Positions 22,697-34,677 of a stretch of 64,000 nucleotides of DNA are shown here, in pieces. Source of the DNA: Lobosporangium transversale (taxonomy: Eukaryota > Mortierellomycota > Mortierellomycetes > Mortierellales > Mortierellaceae); NCBI RefSeq assembly GCF_002105155.1, contig NW_019028986.1, positions 512,501-576,500 of the forward strand, in the 5' to 3' direction. Each line of letters begins with the position of its first letter. Position 1 is the stretch's first letter. The notes beneath the pieces are model-generated. The model was not told the DNA's origin and ran no database searches. It saw nothing but the letters and a program-made list of their open reading frames with translations. A program made the translations under genes and the position numbers.

Positions 22697-23872
22697 GTTT
22701 ACAAAGTTGACGATGGTTAGAACGGTTAGGTTCGAAAGTGACATTAGTCAGCATCTTATGGAGATGTCTGTATAATCCATTAATGACTTTTTTTTTTTTT
22801 TTTTTTTTTTTTTTATTTAGATATCGGAAGACCATTTCTGGCTCTTCTTTTTTTTTTCTTTTTTTGTAACAGGAACAAAAACATACCGTAATGAGTCTCA
22901 CGAATGAAAGTAATACGTTTAGCTAGCTTTTCGGTCGCCTCAGCTGTCACTGGCACGCCACTTACATATGAGAATCCATAAACATGCTATGAACACAGGA
23001 AAGAAAAAAAAAAAAAAAAAAAAAAAAAAGCGGTTAATTGCCATGAACATCCATAATACATTGGATCCAACTTGAATGTGCAATAAAGTAATGATTCGGC
23101 TTGTAAAAAGCCTTAATTTTCCTTTTTCTTTTTCACATTACAATGTTATTCAGCCATTTCGCAAGTCCATTATCGGTTTCCATCACATCCCTGAAAGGAA
23201 CCTCTGGAAGGTTAGATGCAATCGAGTTATCCCATGTGATCTTGCTTTGTAGGATTTTTATCCAGGTATTTAAAGAAAAAAGATGTTAAAGAGGCTTCAT
23301 TCACAGGAAAACAAAGATTTTTTTTTTTTTTTTTTTTTTTTAAACAAATGAACAAACACATACGCATCTCCCTCAGGTTTGAATGGACCTCCGATCTTTG
23401 GATCATATGAGTGAGCTTGTAGCCAGTCATAGCCGTAATGACTTTCATGAGCATTATCATTCCCTTTAAAAAAAACGGTTATTAGTATGTAGTGCATAAA
23501 TAATAAATAAAATAGAAATAACTGCTTTTTTTTTTTTTTTTTTTTTTCCTTTCTTTTTGACAGTATTCACTTACAGATAATTTTGACACCATCTGGAGTG
23601 AGAGATACAGCCTTGGGCTTAATATCGCGTGGGATCTATCATACAAAGATCGTGAGAACAAACTTTAACACGTGCGTGCAAAACTAATAAACAATAATTG
23701 ATGCCATTTTATTTATTCCGTCTATTACCTTGAAAGTGTTGACTAGTCGCTGCTTGGTGACCGTATGGTAACATTCTGCACAATGACAATGATCTCTAAG
23801 CCAGAAAGAATGGCTAAAAAGGACAGTAAAAAAAAAAAAACTTGCTTTTAACAAATAGAAATCATAGATCCA

Positions 23873-23917
<45 letters not shown>

Positions 23918-24617
23918 CTACAGAAAAAGAATCATGGAAACTTGATCTTACAACCGGCTCGTGGTTCCATCGGCCCAATGAAGATGTACTTTTTTGTCCA
24001 CAATAGAAACATTATTCTGATCCTCTTGGTTCACAAGAGACGCTTTTGCTCCCTAATAAGACACAAGAGATCTTTTTTGTTTTAGAAAAAATCTACACAA
24101 ATCACCAAGTGTAACCAAATACATTTTGTTATCCATGAAATGTTTATTAAAGAATAAAGAAGGTTTATACATACGGATGAATAGTAACGTCGATTAGTCC
24201 AAGAAGAATAGCAACCTGACTGTGCAAAAACCAAGCTTCCACGAGCACGAAGAAGTAGACTGCGAGAAAGAGCTGCTCTCGATGCAATCATAGATGTGGG
24301 AACCTTAGCAGGGACAGTACTAATGTTGGAACTTTGTTGAACTGTTGTCAGACTGCAGTTGTCAAGGCGGGAAATGTTCTGTTAGTCTCTTCCTTTACAG
24401 TCGCACGGATAAATTACAAAAAAAGGGGGGAGGAGAATGTAAAAACACAAGTTTGGCTCGATTCAATCCATTTTTTACCCCTGGATCGTAGGCCATACTG
24501 AACAATGGATAAATGCCAAAGGAAATAAGGCAACAAACAATCTTACCGTTGAGCAACAGCAGCTCTACCGGGCAATACGAATTTGCGCAGAGCAGCAAGA
24601 GTAATTGATGTGTTCAT
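21932..24617 (-). CDS. Trimethyllysine dioxygenase, mitochondrial (carnitine biosynthesis)
   Basis: Ten exons (24547-24617, 24175-24352, 23952-24052, 23729-23813, 23575-23635, 23364-23463, 23142-23244, 22887-22986, 22553-22658, 21932-22460) sum to an intact 477-aa frame. The enzyme is an Fe(II)/2-oxoglutarate oxygenase that 3-hydroxylates N6-trimethyllysine, the first step to carnitine. The iron ligands His291 and Asp293 (GAHTDTTYFTDPAG) and the distal His438 (VLHGRSGFTGKRRMCGAY) are present, with the oxoglutarate-binding Arg in the last block. An N-terminal Cys/His cluster (FWLRDHCHCAECYH, residues 120-133) is the zinc-binding subdomain shared with gamma-butyrobetaine hydroxylase. The basic, Ser/Ala/Arg-rich N-terminus suggests mitochondrial import. 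LLHHDGEGG and the GRSGF end favour TMLH over butyrobetaine hydroxylase. Confidence 0.92.
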
Positions 24618-24634
24618 AATTGAAATGTATATTA

Positions 24635-24665
<31 letters not shown>

Positions 24666-25246
24666 GGACAGGGTCCAAGTTAAGACAGACAGATAGGTAG
24701 GTAGACAGGCAGAAGAGAAGAGAAAAAGAGAGATTGAAACCAAGTTGATGAGAAAAAAGAATGAAAAGAAATGAATTTGAATGTTCAGCAGTAAATGAGC
24801 AACCGGGAACGGAGGAAAGAAAAATGTATTGGCAAACTTGATCTGTCTCATGTTATCAAGTCCATAAAAAAAACGATGTTCACTTAGTTTTCCTTCATGG
24901 AGTAAAAGCCACAGTTTGTCATTGAGATACCAAAGACATCTTTACGTCCATTGTCCGTTATTCCACCATCCGAGCTTGTAATCCTCTCCTATGCGTGCAA
25001 CCAAAGGAAATAGTCGCTAGTGCAGGATGAAAAATGAAGTAAATACCGATATCTGATCAAGTCTGTAGACCAATCACCATCATTTATCAGTAATTATATT
25101 TATTTATTTATTTCAAAGGGTATACATGCTTTTCTTATGAGTTTATGCAAAAAGAGAAAAATGAACAAAGGATGAAGGGCTAAAAGATTGAAAGAATGAA
25201 AGAATGAAAGAACGAAAGAACGAAAGAACGATATATCTTGGAATAT
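24618..25246. promoter_or_regulatory. Upstream region of the trimethyllysine dioxygenase gene
   Basis: No gene is seen. It starts with an (AAT)n repeat (about 24634-24663) that falls in the 5' leader of the minus-strand dioxygenase gene. Purine-rich plus-strand sequence (24710-24790) follows, i.e. C/T-rich on the sense strand. The right end is the 3' UTR of the M28 protease gene with a short GAAAGAAY tandem repeat. Confidence 0.5.
25190..25230. repeat. 8-bp tandem repeat GAAAGAAY, five copies
   Basis: Two copies of GAAAGAAT followed by three of GAAAGAAC lie 17 bases beyond the M28 protease stop codon, within its 3' UTR. Confidence 0.9.
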
Positions 25247-28200
25247 TTAAAACTCCAAATTAAGGCCGACACGGAACAAGTTGCGTCCAAAAGCCTTTAT
25301 CCGTGTCCAATCAGGTATATAAGTTCGAATGTTGTTGAACACTGAGGCATAGCCTTGGTTCGAATTCCAGTCATCGTATCCGCAGACCACTTGTAGTGGT
25401 ACCCGCTTGTATACCGGTGTAGGCTTGGGTCCAGATGTAGGAGTAGAACTGGGCTTAGAAACAGTTGTAGTACTAATGGTAGTAGTCGTGGTAGGGGTGG
25501 TGGTAGTGGTAGTCGTGGTAGTCGTAGTGGTTGTAATGGTGGATCTAGGCTTAGAAACAGTTATCGTCTGCTGTTGTAACTGTAACTGTGTGGCATTCTG
25601 TTTTAGTTCCCGAACACGCATGCCAACCTCCCAGGACCGGTTCCATTCCTGCAGATATACGTGAACAACCTTTCGCTTATGATTAAGCTCACCAAGATCA
25701 AGACTTTCTTTTCCATTTTGAACACGGTCATCTAGTTTATGCACCCAAAGCTGGGTCTCCCGTCCAAGCTCTGTTTCATCCAAATACACTGAACACATCC
25801 GCGATTCCAGTGCCAGAATTCGGAGATAACCTTCCCTCCATCCGTCTTCATCAACGGCGTTCCTGTCATTGGATGATGCTGGGGAGGCCATCCATTCCGC
25901 ACGCACAGGCTGTTGACTGCCGTTGTCTTCAAAGACTTGGCGGCTGGGCGCAAATGTGCACTCCTCTGCAAAGTATCCTTCCTCTACTAATTGGGGTACA
26001 CACTTGCCATCATCTTCCTTTGTTCCATTCAGAGGTACATCCCGAAGTATCTGAGTAAGGATAGTTCCTGTATCACCTCGTCCGAGTCCTCCTCGTGCCT
26101 CTGTTACCAAGTTAATAGTTGATGTACGGGCAGTTTGATTGTATTTCTGAAGGAAATAGAGACTTGTTGGTGCTTCTGAAGTATATTGATCCGCCTGTGA
26201 AAGGTAAAAGGCAAACAGCGCCAATATAGCTAGCTCTATGACTAGAACCTTCTTGAAGTTCCTTGCACGGGAAATAACTGGTATAGCTGGCAACACAAAA
26301 GGTATCAGCAAAATACCATAAACCCTATATACTAAATGTCGTAAAAATAATAAAGAAAAAAAAGAAAAAAAAGAAAAAATCATTAAAATCATTAAATCTC
26401 CATTCTAGTTACTCTGTAGTGGGCTAGAAAAAAATCAGTTAGGACAAAGTCCTACTTACTTATTCCAAAGTCATCAACAACCATGCTCTGATAGGTAACA
26501 CGCACAACGATCACAAGTAGATCGAGAACGAGAGTCCCTGGTACCAATAAACTTGCCGCCAACACAAGAACCCATCCAAACCTCGTACCGTCCATTCCTT
26601 CGTTCCGATTGAAATACCCAAGAGCGAGCTGAATCAAAGCTGCAGCTGCAGAGAATACAGACAGAGCCGCAATTACGTACAATGCGCCCAATGCAAACCA
26701 ACCAGCTAAGCCTACCCCAATGATAAGCACGATAATCCACCACCATACACCGATTGCAAGCGTCCATTGAGTAGCCCCTTTTACGATTGGGACAGGGCCG
26801 TATATCCATGCTTCAATCGCAGTTGCTAGATACACTGTGATTGTGTTGATGAACGTGAGAAGGCCCCCAAGTCCCGCAAGTACCACCCAAGGATGTGCGT
26901 TTCGTACGAAGGGATTGACTAGCCATTGCCATTTTGAAGCTGCATAAGCAGCTGTTATATCAAGTGCTACAATAAATGTTATCAATGCCGTGGCTCGAAT
27001 GACATTAGCCTTTTTGGGCTGATTAGGGAAATTGCCTTCAGTCAAGTCAGGGATTCGCCCATGCTGTCGGAAATTGCCTGTTCGAGCGGAAATGGAGTTG
27101 TAACCATCGTCAGAGTTGCCAGAAATAGACATAGACGAAGGACCCAAGGCGCTGCGAAGAGATCGAGTCTGGTTTGTCTCTGCTGATTGAGGCGAAGTAG
27201 TGCTGTCACTCCGGCGTGCGTTGATGGCTTTACCCACGTAGATAAATGTCAATGTAAGTACTGGGAGGCCGAATCCAAGAACAAGTGCATTCATTAAAAG
27301 AGTCGTCCAAAGCTCCGCAAAAAACATTTGTTTCCCCAAAACATCGTAAAAGACGCTCTTCCCGTAAAGCCAAGAGCGAGGCTGGGACGAGGGGTCTTTG
27401 AAGGACTCTACTACTGGAGGAAGTGAACTAAGATAATCACTGTTGCAAAGACCCATAACAGTCGCCTGTACATTAGCTCCCATATGGTATAAAGATTCAA
27501 TCGGCAATGTGTCCGTAGTAGAGTGATACATAGATCTGCGTTGATAAAATGCGATATCAAGGCCAGGCAGACCATGCTCAGCGTAGATGACATAGTCCGT
27601 ATTGCTTTTTAAAAAGAAGAGCATCGAAAACCAAGTTAATCTCCTTAGTTTTTACCAAAGGTCGCAAAATGTAAAAATAAAAATAAAAATAAAAATAAAA
27701 AAACAGATATGCTTATTCTCACCTGCGGACGAAACCAAATTTGAACATATCATTTGTAAAGACAGATGCATGTGGGTATGGTGCATTTTCCGCATAATGA
27801 CGGACAATGTCGTGGTTTGTAGCTCTGAAAAGCAAAGACGGGCCACCAGATCCAGCGCCCTCTAAAAAAAAAAAAAAAAAAAAAAAAAAGGATAAAGATA
27901 AAATTAAACATGATTCTAAGGCATGAACATTCTTACCAAATTGAAAGTAGCTCATCTCAAATCTTCCAAACGAGAAACAATCTTACCCAAATTCACAAAG
28001 GCTCGGACATACTTTTTCCAGCGATGGCCATTGCCTGTTTGTGTAGTGCTGTTAGGAGGAGCCCCCATAAATGTTGCCGCACCATAGAGCCCATCCTCTT
28101 CAGCGTTGTTCAAGTTGAAGATCAATGTATGTTGGACAGGATGATGAATAAAGTGACGGATCAAGGCCAACGCTACTGCAACTCCTCCACCATTATCTGT

Positions 28201-29144
28201 TTGTCCATAGGTAGTCGAGACGCTATCTTTTCAAAGAAAATTAAAAAAGGAAAAGCTGTCAGTGAGTGGTGATGACACATCGGATTGTGATTGTGTGAAT
28301 ACGACTTGCTCTCTTTGTTTCTTCACAACTGATGTATATGATGTTACCATAGTGTGCTGAAACTAGCAGTGCTCTTTGGCTCTCTTGATCTATATCAATC
28401 TCAATATCGACAGGAACATCTCCCTCCATTGATCGTGCAACACCACCCACCCACATGACAATATTATCTCCTTGCACCACATCCTTCCCTTCAGTAGGAA
28501 TATCAGACTCCTCTCCTCCAAATTTCCAGTTCGACAGTCGTGTGTAGACCGCATCATCCGTATCGTCGTCATATCGTACATTGCGACGTCCCAATGCAAT
28601 CGCTTCAGCCTGTAATGCTTTTAATTGATCCCGAATGTATTTTCGAGTGATATCAGTGTTGACACGCGAATTAAAAGGGTGAGGTGCTGTTGTGATGGCT
28701 TGGAGGTGTTCAAATGCTGTGAATGGATTAAATTGTTCTATTGCAATGGAAAAAATAGTTGTAATAATCATATTAAAAAACAAAGCTTTGCTACTAGTTT
28801 CCTTCGCAATCTCTTTAAAAAAGAGGGGATATGACTTTTTATGTACCTGGACTGGTCTGACCAGAGGTCATATCCGGCAAGGTCGGTACAAAAGCATTTG
28901 GTTTTCTTGCCAGATAAACTATGCCAATGATACTGAGATAGAAGATGGCGAGAATGAGATAGACAATCATGCATTGAGGAGGTGAGACCACGTGCATGCG
29001 ATAGATCCGTTGAGCTGCTTCGTCTCGTTCTCTTCTATCAGACTTGCGTTGGGGTATCGACCCGAGCAATGGTGTCGTTGGATTTTCCAAACTGGAGGCA
29101 CGCCTGCGGTTTGCTCGGGAATTGATGGGAAAGGAAGAGTTCAT
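25247..29144 (-). CDS. Vacuolar membrane zinc protease, M28 family (Pff1-like)
   Basis: Exons 28847-29144, 28348-28737, 27987-28226, 27723-27861, 26460-27604 and 25247-26331 give 1098 aa. A basic cytosolic N-terminus precedes a membrane segment at residues 57-79. The peptidase domain carries SAHYDSV (His228, Asp230), TDNGGG (Asp240, bridging zinc ligand) and NNAEEDG (Glu272, Glu273). Then about eight hydrophobic segments span residues 450-780, and a large lumenal C-terminal domain follows. This is the layout of yeast Pff1/YBR074W and animal FXNA aminopeptidases, multi-spanning M28 enzymes of vacuole or ER. The intron between exons 2 and 3 splits the codon of the catalytic-site Asp230. The lumenal part contains a Thr-rich stretch with a run of 14 Thr (25455-25545), probably O-mannosylated. 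The physiological substrate is unknown. Confidence 0.92.
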
Positions 29145-31064
29145 TTCGAATGACTTTATTTGAAAAAGAAAGTGAAATGTTAAAGATTGAGTGCGCTTGC
29201 CAGCCTTTTTTCCTGGCACACTTCTCACACAGCAGAGACAGAAGAATATGAATTAAAAAAAAAGAAAAGAAAAAAAAGAGAGGAAGGAGAGAAAAGAGAA
29301 AGAATGTGAAGAGGAGAAAAGGAAGAAACTACTAGAAAGCAGAACAACTGAGGAATAAAAAAAAAAAAAAGGAGACAATGGATGTGTGAGTGCCAAGATA
29401 AGAATGTCACACACCTGTGAGGTGCGCACAGGGGCAACTTAAAAATGACAACTACAGAGTAACTGTCATTTCGAACTGCAATCTCGATAACCGCTGAGTT
29501 CATCGATCTATTCATTTCACAATTCTCGAATTCCATCCAGAAAAGGCGCCAACATATGCTTGTCCCCATTTCTTTCATTGTCCTCCGCGCATTTCCATTA
29601 ATTCTCATTATTCTCATTTATCTCGTCTTTTTTTTTTTTTTGGGTTCTGCTGACTGGGTGTTGTCCAGAACCCATATTTTTATTAAGACGCGCCCAAAAC
29701 CTATCCCAGAGAGTTGTTACAGCATCAACAAAAAATTATGGGTTGAAAGACGTGACAAGCGTTTCCTTGTGTATCGATCACGTAAGAAGCTCAGCGCAAA
29801 GCCCAAGTTCGCTCCATGTCAATTAAGGATCGATATGTTTCTCACTACTTACTTTACACTCATACTTCTCGATCGTTCTTGAGATATCCTGGGATTTTCG
29901 CGTTTCATGAGGCCGCTCAAGTCATGACATCCCTTTGATAGTGATATATTCCAAGGTGCTTCAAGAAGGCTAAAAGTTTTCGGGCCATGAGTTTGAAGCC
30001 TATGCAAATCAAAGGCCTTTATGAAGCCGATGTCTCAAGGAGTCGTACCGGGTCAGTCATTGCGATGAAGGGAGGCTTTGAGGTCCTTTTATGAATAGTA
30101 TAAAAAAAAAAAGGTCACCCGTTACAAGAGCAAAAAGAGAAGACTGGAGTAGGACGTGCAATTGAAGGAACTATTGATAAAGATTATGTATGACCAAAAA
30201 GACCTTGGTTGTCATTGATGACCGTGATTATAAGAGCAAGAACGGAAGGAAGATCGCTTTTGCAGTTGTGAACGCACACCTAAGTGTGATACGGACCACA
30301 AGTTTGATCTTCAAAACTGGCCTCCACGACAGGGACCATAAATTAGCCAAACACGGCCAACATAGTCCTTCAATGAGCTAAAAGACCCACATACAGTATT
30401 AGAAAACACTATGTGAAATATGGCAAGAATGAATAATTATACAAAACTGGTCAACTGTAAAATCCATGCAGTACAAATGATTTGATAGAGTAACTTTTTC
30501 ATTTTTTTTTCTTTTCTTTTTGTCAATACAAGTCTTCTATGAGCTACGATGGCACAAGGTATATATAATATGTATAATGGCTAAAGAACAGCAAAGAAAC
30601 AAGGGAATAAGAAACAGAAAACAGCAATGACAATGAAGTATTAATAAATTAAAAACAAGAATCAATAAGAATAAAAAAAAAAAGTATAATGTTTGAAGAC
30701 TTTTCCTGCTTTTGTTTTCTGTCAAATTCCTTTACGCCGTATCTTCACATCCTCCTTTTTTTTAAAAAATTAAATAAAATAAAATAAAATAAAGTTGAGT
30801 GAATGAAAGCATGAATATGGTGCTCGGAAAGAAAAAAAGAAAAAGAAAAAGAAAAAAGTAATAAAACGAAAACTAACAGCAGAGAGCAAGTAATAAACAA
30901 GCGTTAGAATAAGATGGAGATAGGATTATTAAGGGAGGTTACTGACAAAAGAATAATGAATAAATGCACACACTGACGCTGTAATAGTAGGGGACAGGAA
31001 TTCAATAAAAAAAAAAAAAAAATAATGTAGTAAGAAATCAGACCAAGAAGATGGTTGCTGTCAT
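29145..31064. other. Intergenic region with one unplaced small frame
   Basis: The first 200 bases are purine-rich and probably promoter/leader of the M28 gene. A 64-codon plus-strand frame from ATG 30190 to 30381 (MTKKTLVVIDDRDYKSKNGR...) has ordinary composition but no recognised domain, intron or conserved motif. It may be a gene remnant. Around 30490-31020 the sequence is A/T-rich with A runs, consistent with the 3' UTR of the StuA-like gene. Confidence 0.4.
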
Positions 31065-34000
31065 CTATGACCAACTGGTGGCCTCGTGAGCAAAGCCACC
31101 AGAGACGGTCTCCACCTTGATCATCTGGATGTTTGATTCGCCATCCAGTCCTGAAGGTGGGCGCGCATAACCCGGTTGCTTTGTTTCATCGGGGCTCATA
31201 GAGTTCTGCATCCTGCCGAAAGGTGAGCCTGCTCCTTGCTGTGCCATAGCTCCTGCAACAACTGCGCTGTCTTGAAAAGATGATAGTCTGCTACGGGATC
31301 GCTGGGGCGATGAAGGGCCAGAAGCACTATATTGCATCGATGCTTGAGATGTTCCAGGCATGAAACGTGGCCTTCCTGCCAAATTGGCTTCTTCTCGTGT
31401 GATGTTGAATGATTTGGGCTGTTGCTGTTGTTGCTGGGCCAAACTCATATTGTCATAATACATTCCGTTCCCATTGCCATTATCGCTGGTCACGCTGTAA
31501 TTCAAAGATCCTGATCCTGGACCCTCACTTGCCGACATGGAATGATGAGATGCTGCTGATTGGCTACGATCGAAACCTTCGTCACGACCGTACCACTGGT
31601 CACCAGACGATGGAGTTGGGGAGTCAGCAGTGACGGACATGGTTCGTGACACGGGCCGGGGCCGTTTATTGGGAGGATTCATCGACTGAGCAAGATTGCC
31701 GTGGCTATGACGGTTGGAAGCTGCTGTATTTTGGAGTGAACTTATATCTCCAAGTTGATCTTGAGAGTGATGAGCTTGATGCTGAATAGGTGAGTGTGGC
31801 TCAGATGGCGTCATGGACATGGGCGGCGAAAAATTCCCCGTGTTCATGCCAGATGGAACGACTCCAAATTGATTGGGGTCTGATGGGTACACCTCTCCCA
31901 TACTATGGGATTTTTGAGGATGCCCCTGATAATTGTAGTAGCTATGAGCACTCTCAGCAGCATTTGCACTGTAACCACGCTTCTGTCCAGTCAGGACACC
32001 AGTCTGAAGACGATTTTGTTGACCTTCTAAAGATCCATATGTACACCAGAGTAGAGGACCGTTCTGTTAGTGTATTTGACTCATCGACTTTCGACTTTTT
32101 TTTTTTTTTTTTTTTTTTTTCTTTTCTTTTATTATAATATTTGTACAGTGTATTAGCTCTTTTTTATTTCATTGCTGAATTACCATGACCAGAGGCTGTA
32201 GATAGCGGTGGAGGGGAGTCGTTTGCAAGGGGTCCTCCAAGCTGCAGCTGATGCTGGCCAGGATGAATGATAGGCTCCGGGTATTTTTGATGAACATGAG
32301 CACCATAATATTGATTTGAATTGGCCTGGTGGCCATAGTATGCAGTGTGGTGATTTCCAGATCGTGGATCTGATACGGAAGGCCCTCCAGGAGGAATGCC
32401 AATAAGGCCACCGGGAGCCATAGAAGATTGTACGCGATATTCGAATGGCGAAACCAGGTTGGGATCGTCATCTATATTTGATTATATTTTAAAAATAACG
32501 ATGGAGATATAGTATAGGTCAACGAACTGAACCTTGGGAAGGGAGGAACTCTCTTTTTTCTTTTCTCTTTTTTATCTTGATGCTTAATAATGTCCATAAT
32601 AATATCTTGACCCACTACCTCCAGAAACCGAGCCATTGCTACCATGTGGGGAGCCATGCGGACTATTCACGCCATGACCACGAAAGATATGATGTTGATG
32701 GGAGTAGTAGCTATCATGGACCCCTTGATTAAAGTGATGGTTGGGGTGCATATCATGTCTTCCTTTTGGAGAACCATCTGCATCATGATATGAATTATGC
32801 AATTGCGACTGAGGAGTCCATCTCATGTCTATAATAGGAACAAATGTAACACAACAAATAAATAGATGAAAGATTAGTAAGTGTTTGACGAGAAGCTTTT
32901 TTTGTTTTTTTTTGTTTTTTTTTTTTTTTTTTTTTCTTTGTGCATATCGATTTATGTATGTACCTGACGAGACAGCGATGGCATGTGGATGCTGATATAG
33001 AAAAGCTCTTGGATTGTCTACCAAAAGAGGATAAAGGCTTTCTTCAATGTTGTGAGCCTTCGCGTGGTGCACAGCTCTGTCGAGTGGAATCCTATGGTAA
33101 AGTATAGAAACGAGAATGTGTGTGAGACTCATATCGTATACGAAACTATGACATTTTCAATACAGCATTAAGACAACAGTAAGCATAACCTACCAGACTC
33201 CCTTGAGATGCATGGCGCCAACTTTTACTACCACCCGTCCTTTCTCATTTTTCAGAATACCATCTCTCTTGCCACGGGACATACCCACGACATTAAGAAG
33301 TTTGGTTCCATTAACCATATCATTATCTATTTGCATTTGGAGGCGTTCATGTGAATACATTAAAAAAAACTGTTCCACCTAAAAAACAGTATAAAGTCCA
33401 TGCAATCATAAAACAAAACAAAATAAAATAAAACAAAATAAAAACTCACCCTCCCGTCGGGCTACACAAACACCCTTAACATCAACCTGGAAACAAGACG
33501 TGTGTTCATCCTCCCAAACTGTGATCGTGAGCCTTGTACGCAGTGGTGGGAGATCGTGCTGAGGAACAGGTGCTGAAGGCGGTGGTGTAAGTGCAGCAAG
33601 GTTGTCGTGTGAGTGCCCATATGGATGACCGACAAGACCACCACCGTGCATCCGGTCGTGATCGTATGCATCATGTTGATCTTGTTCAGCGTAATAATGG
33701 CCTGAAGCGTACGCAGAATGTTGCGGCTGGAAAGCCTGTTGCTGCTGTTGTTGTTGCTGTTGCTCATGTGGAGAGAGCTCATGTCCCTGAAGATGACCAT
33801 GATGATAAGGAGAATTAGTATGATGGACATGGAGTGGCTGCTGTGCCTGTTGAGGTTGCTGTTGGCCATGATGCGGATGAGGATGATGATGAAAGTCATC
33901 ACGCGAGGGAGTGGGGGGAGTCGTGCGGACCTGCATATCGCCTTGCTGCTGAAGTGCGCCTGCTGTGATGGTCGAGGTCAAAGGGTCTCCTCCATGATGT

Positions 34001-34677
34001 GTTGCCGCACCCATTGTACCATGAACACCATTACTGTTTAGGCTAGGGTCGGCACCGAGGGTACCATGTGAGATACCAGCATGACCGAGAGCACCATTGC
34101 CATTGCTGTTTTGGCTGTTGGGAGCAGGATGAAAAGGGCCTTGCAGACCCATGGAGCGTGCAGACGAATCTGTGGGAGTAAGATTTTGGTCGCGTGGCCA
34201 GTCAAATCCCATGGACATGGGGCCAACTGCTTGATGAGCCTGGGTACCATTCGCGGTCCAAGATGAGCTATCCATGATGGGGGGAATGTGGTGATTGTTT
34301 TGGCTGTGGCTGTGGCTGTTGGCGCTGTTGTGGAAGCGGGGCTGAGGCGTTGAAGGTTGAGTTTGCCAGAGAGCAGGATCAGCTGAGGACTGGTCTTGAG
34401 GGAGATGTGGTAGCTGCTGCGCTGGAGACTGCGACTCGGCTGTGATAGAGTGACCGAGACGGAGGGGGAGAGCGTGTACTTGGGTTTGCAACACGGTTGG
34501 GGATGAATTAGAGGCGGTTATTAAATCAAGAGAAGCCTGCAGCGACGTGTTGAGGTCGCGTCTTGGAATGTGATTATGATAAGACGATGGACGAAATGAA
34601 TGCGAAGACTCTTGCAGATGAGCTCGTTGGAAAAGATCAAGTTCTTGGTGGTGAGGATTGGACAGACAATAGTCCAT
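31065..34677 (-). CDS. StuA/Efg1-like APSES-domain transcription factor
   Basis: Exons 33450-34677, 33194-33326, 32964-33091, 32619-32828, 32184-32471 and 31065-32026 encode 982 aa. The APSES (KilA-N/Mbp1-like) DNA-binding domain spans about residues 382-496. It starts with [20 protein letters not shown] and runs through [40 protein letters not shown] and GVWIPLDRAV, ending in a PLLVDNP block. This is close to fungal StuA, Efg1 and Phd1, basic helix-loop-helix-like regulators of hyphal morphogenesis and sporulation. The N-terminal 380 residues are Gln/His/Ser/Asn-rich with a poly-Gln run and many Pro. The C-terminal half is Gly/Ser/Tyr-rich and disordered. No ankyrin repeats are present, which excludes the Swi4/Mbp1 cell-cycle branch. 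Its 5' flank has no other gene for about 11 kb. Confidence 0.93.
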
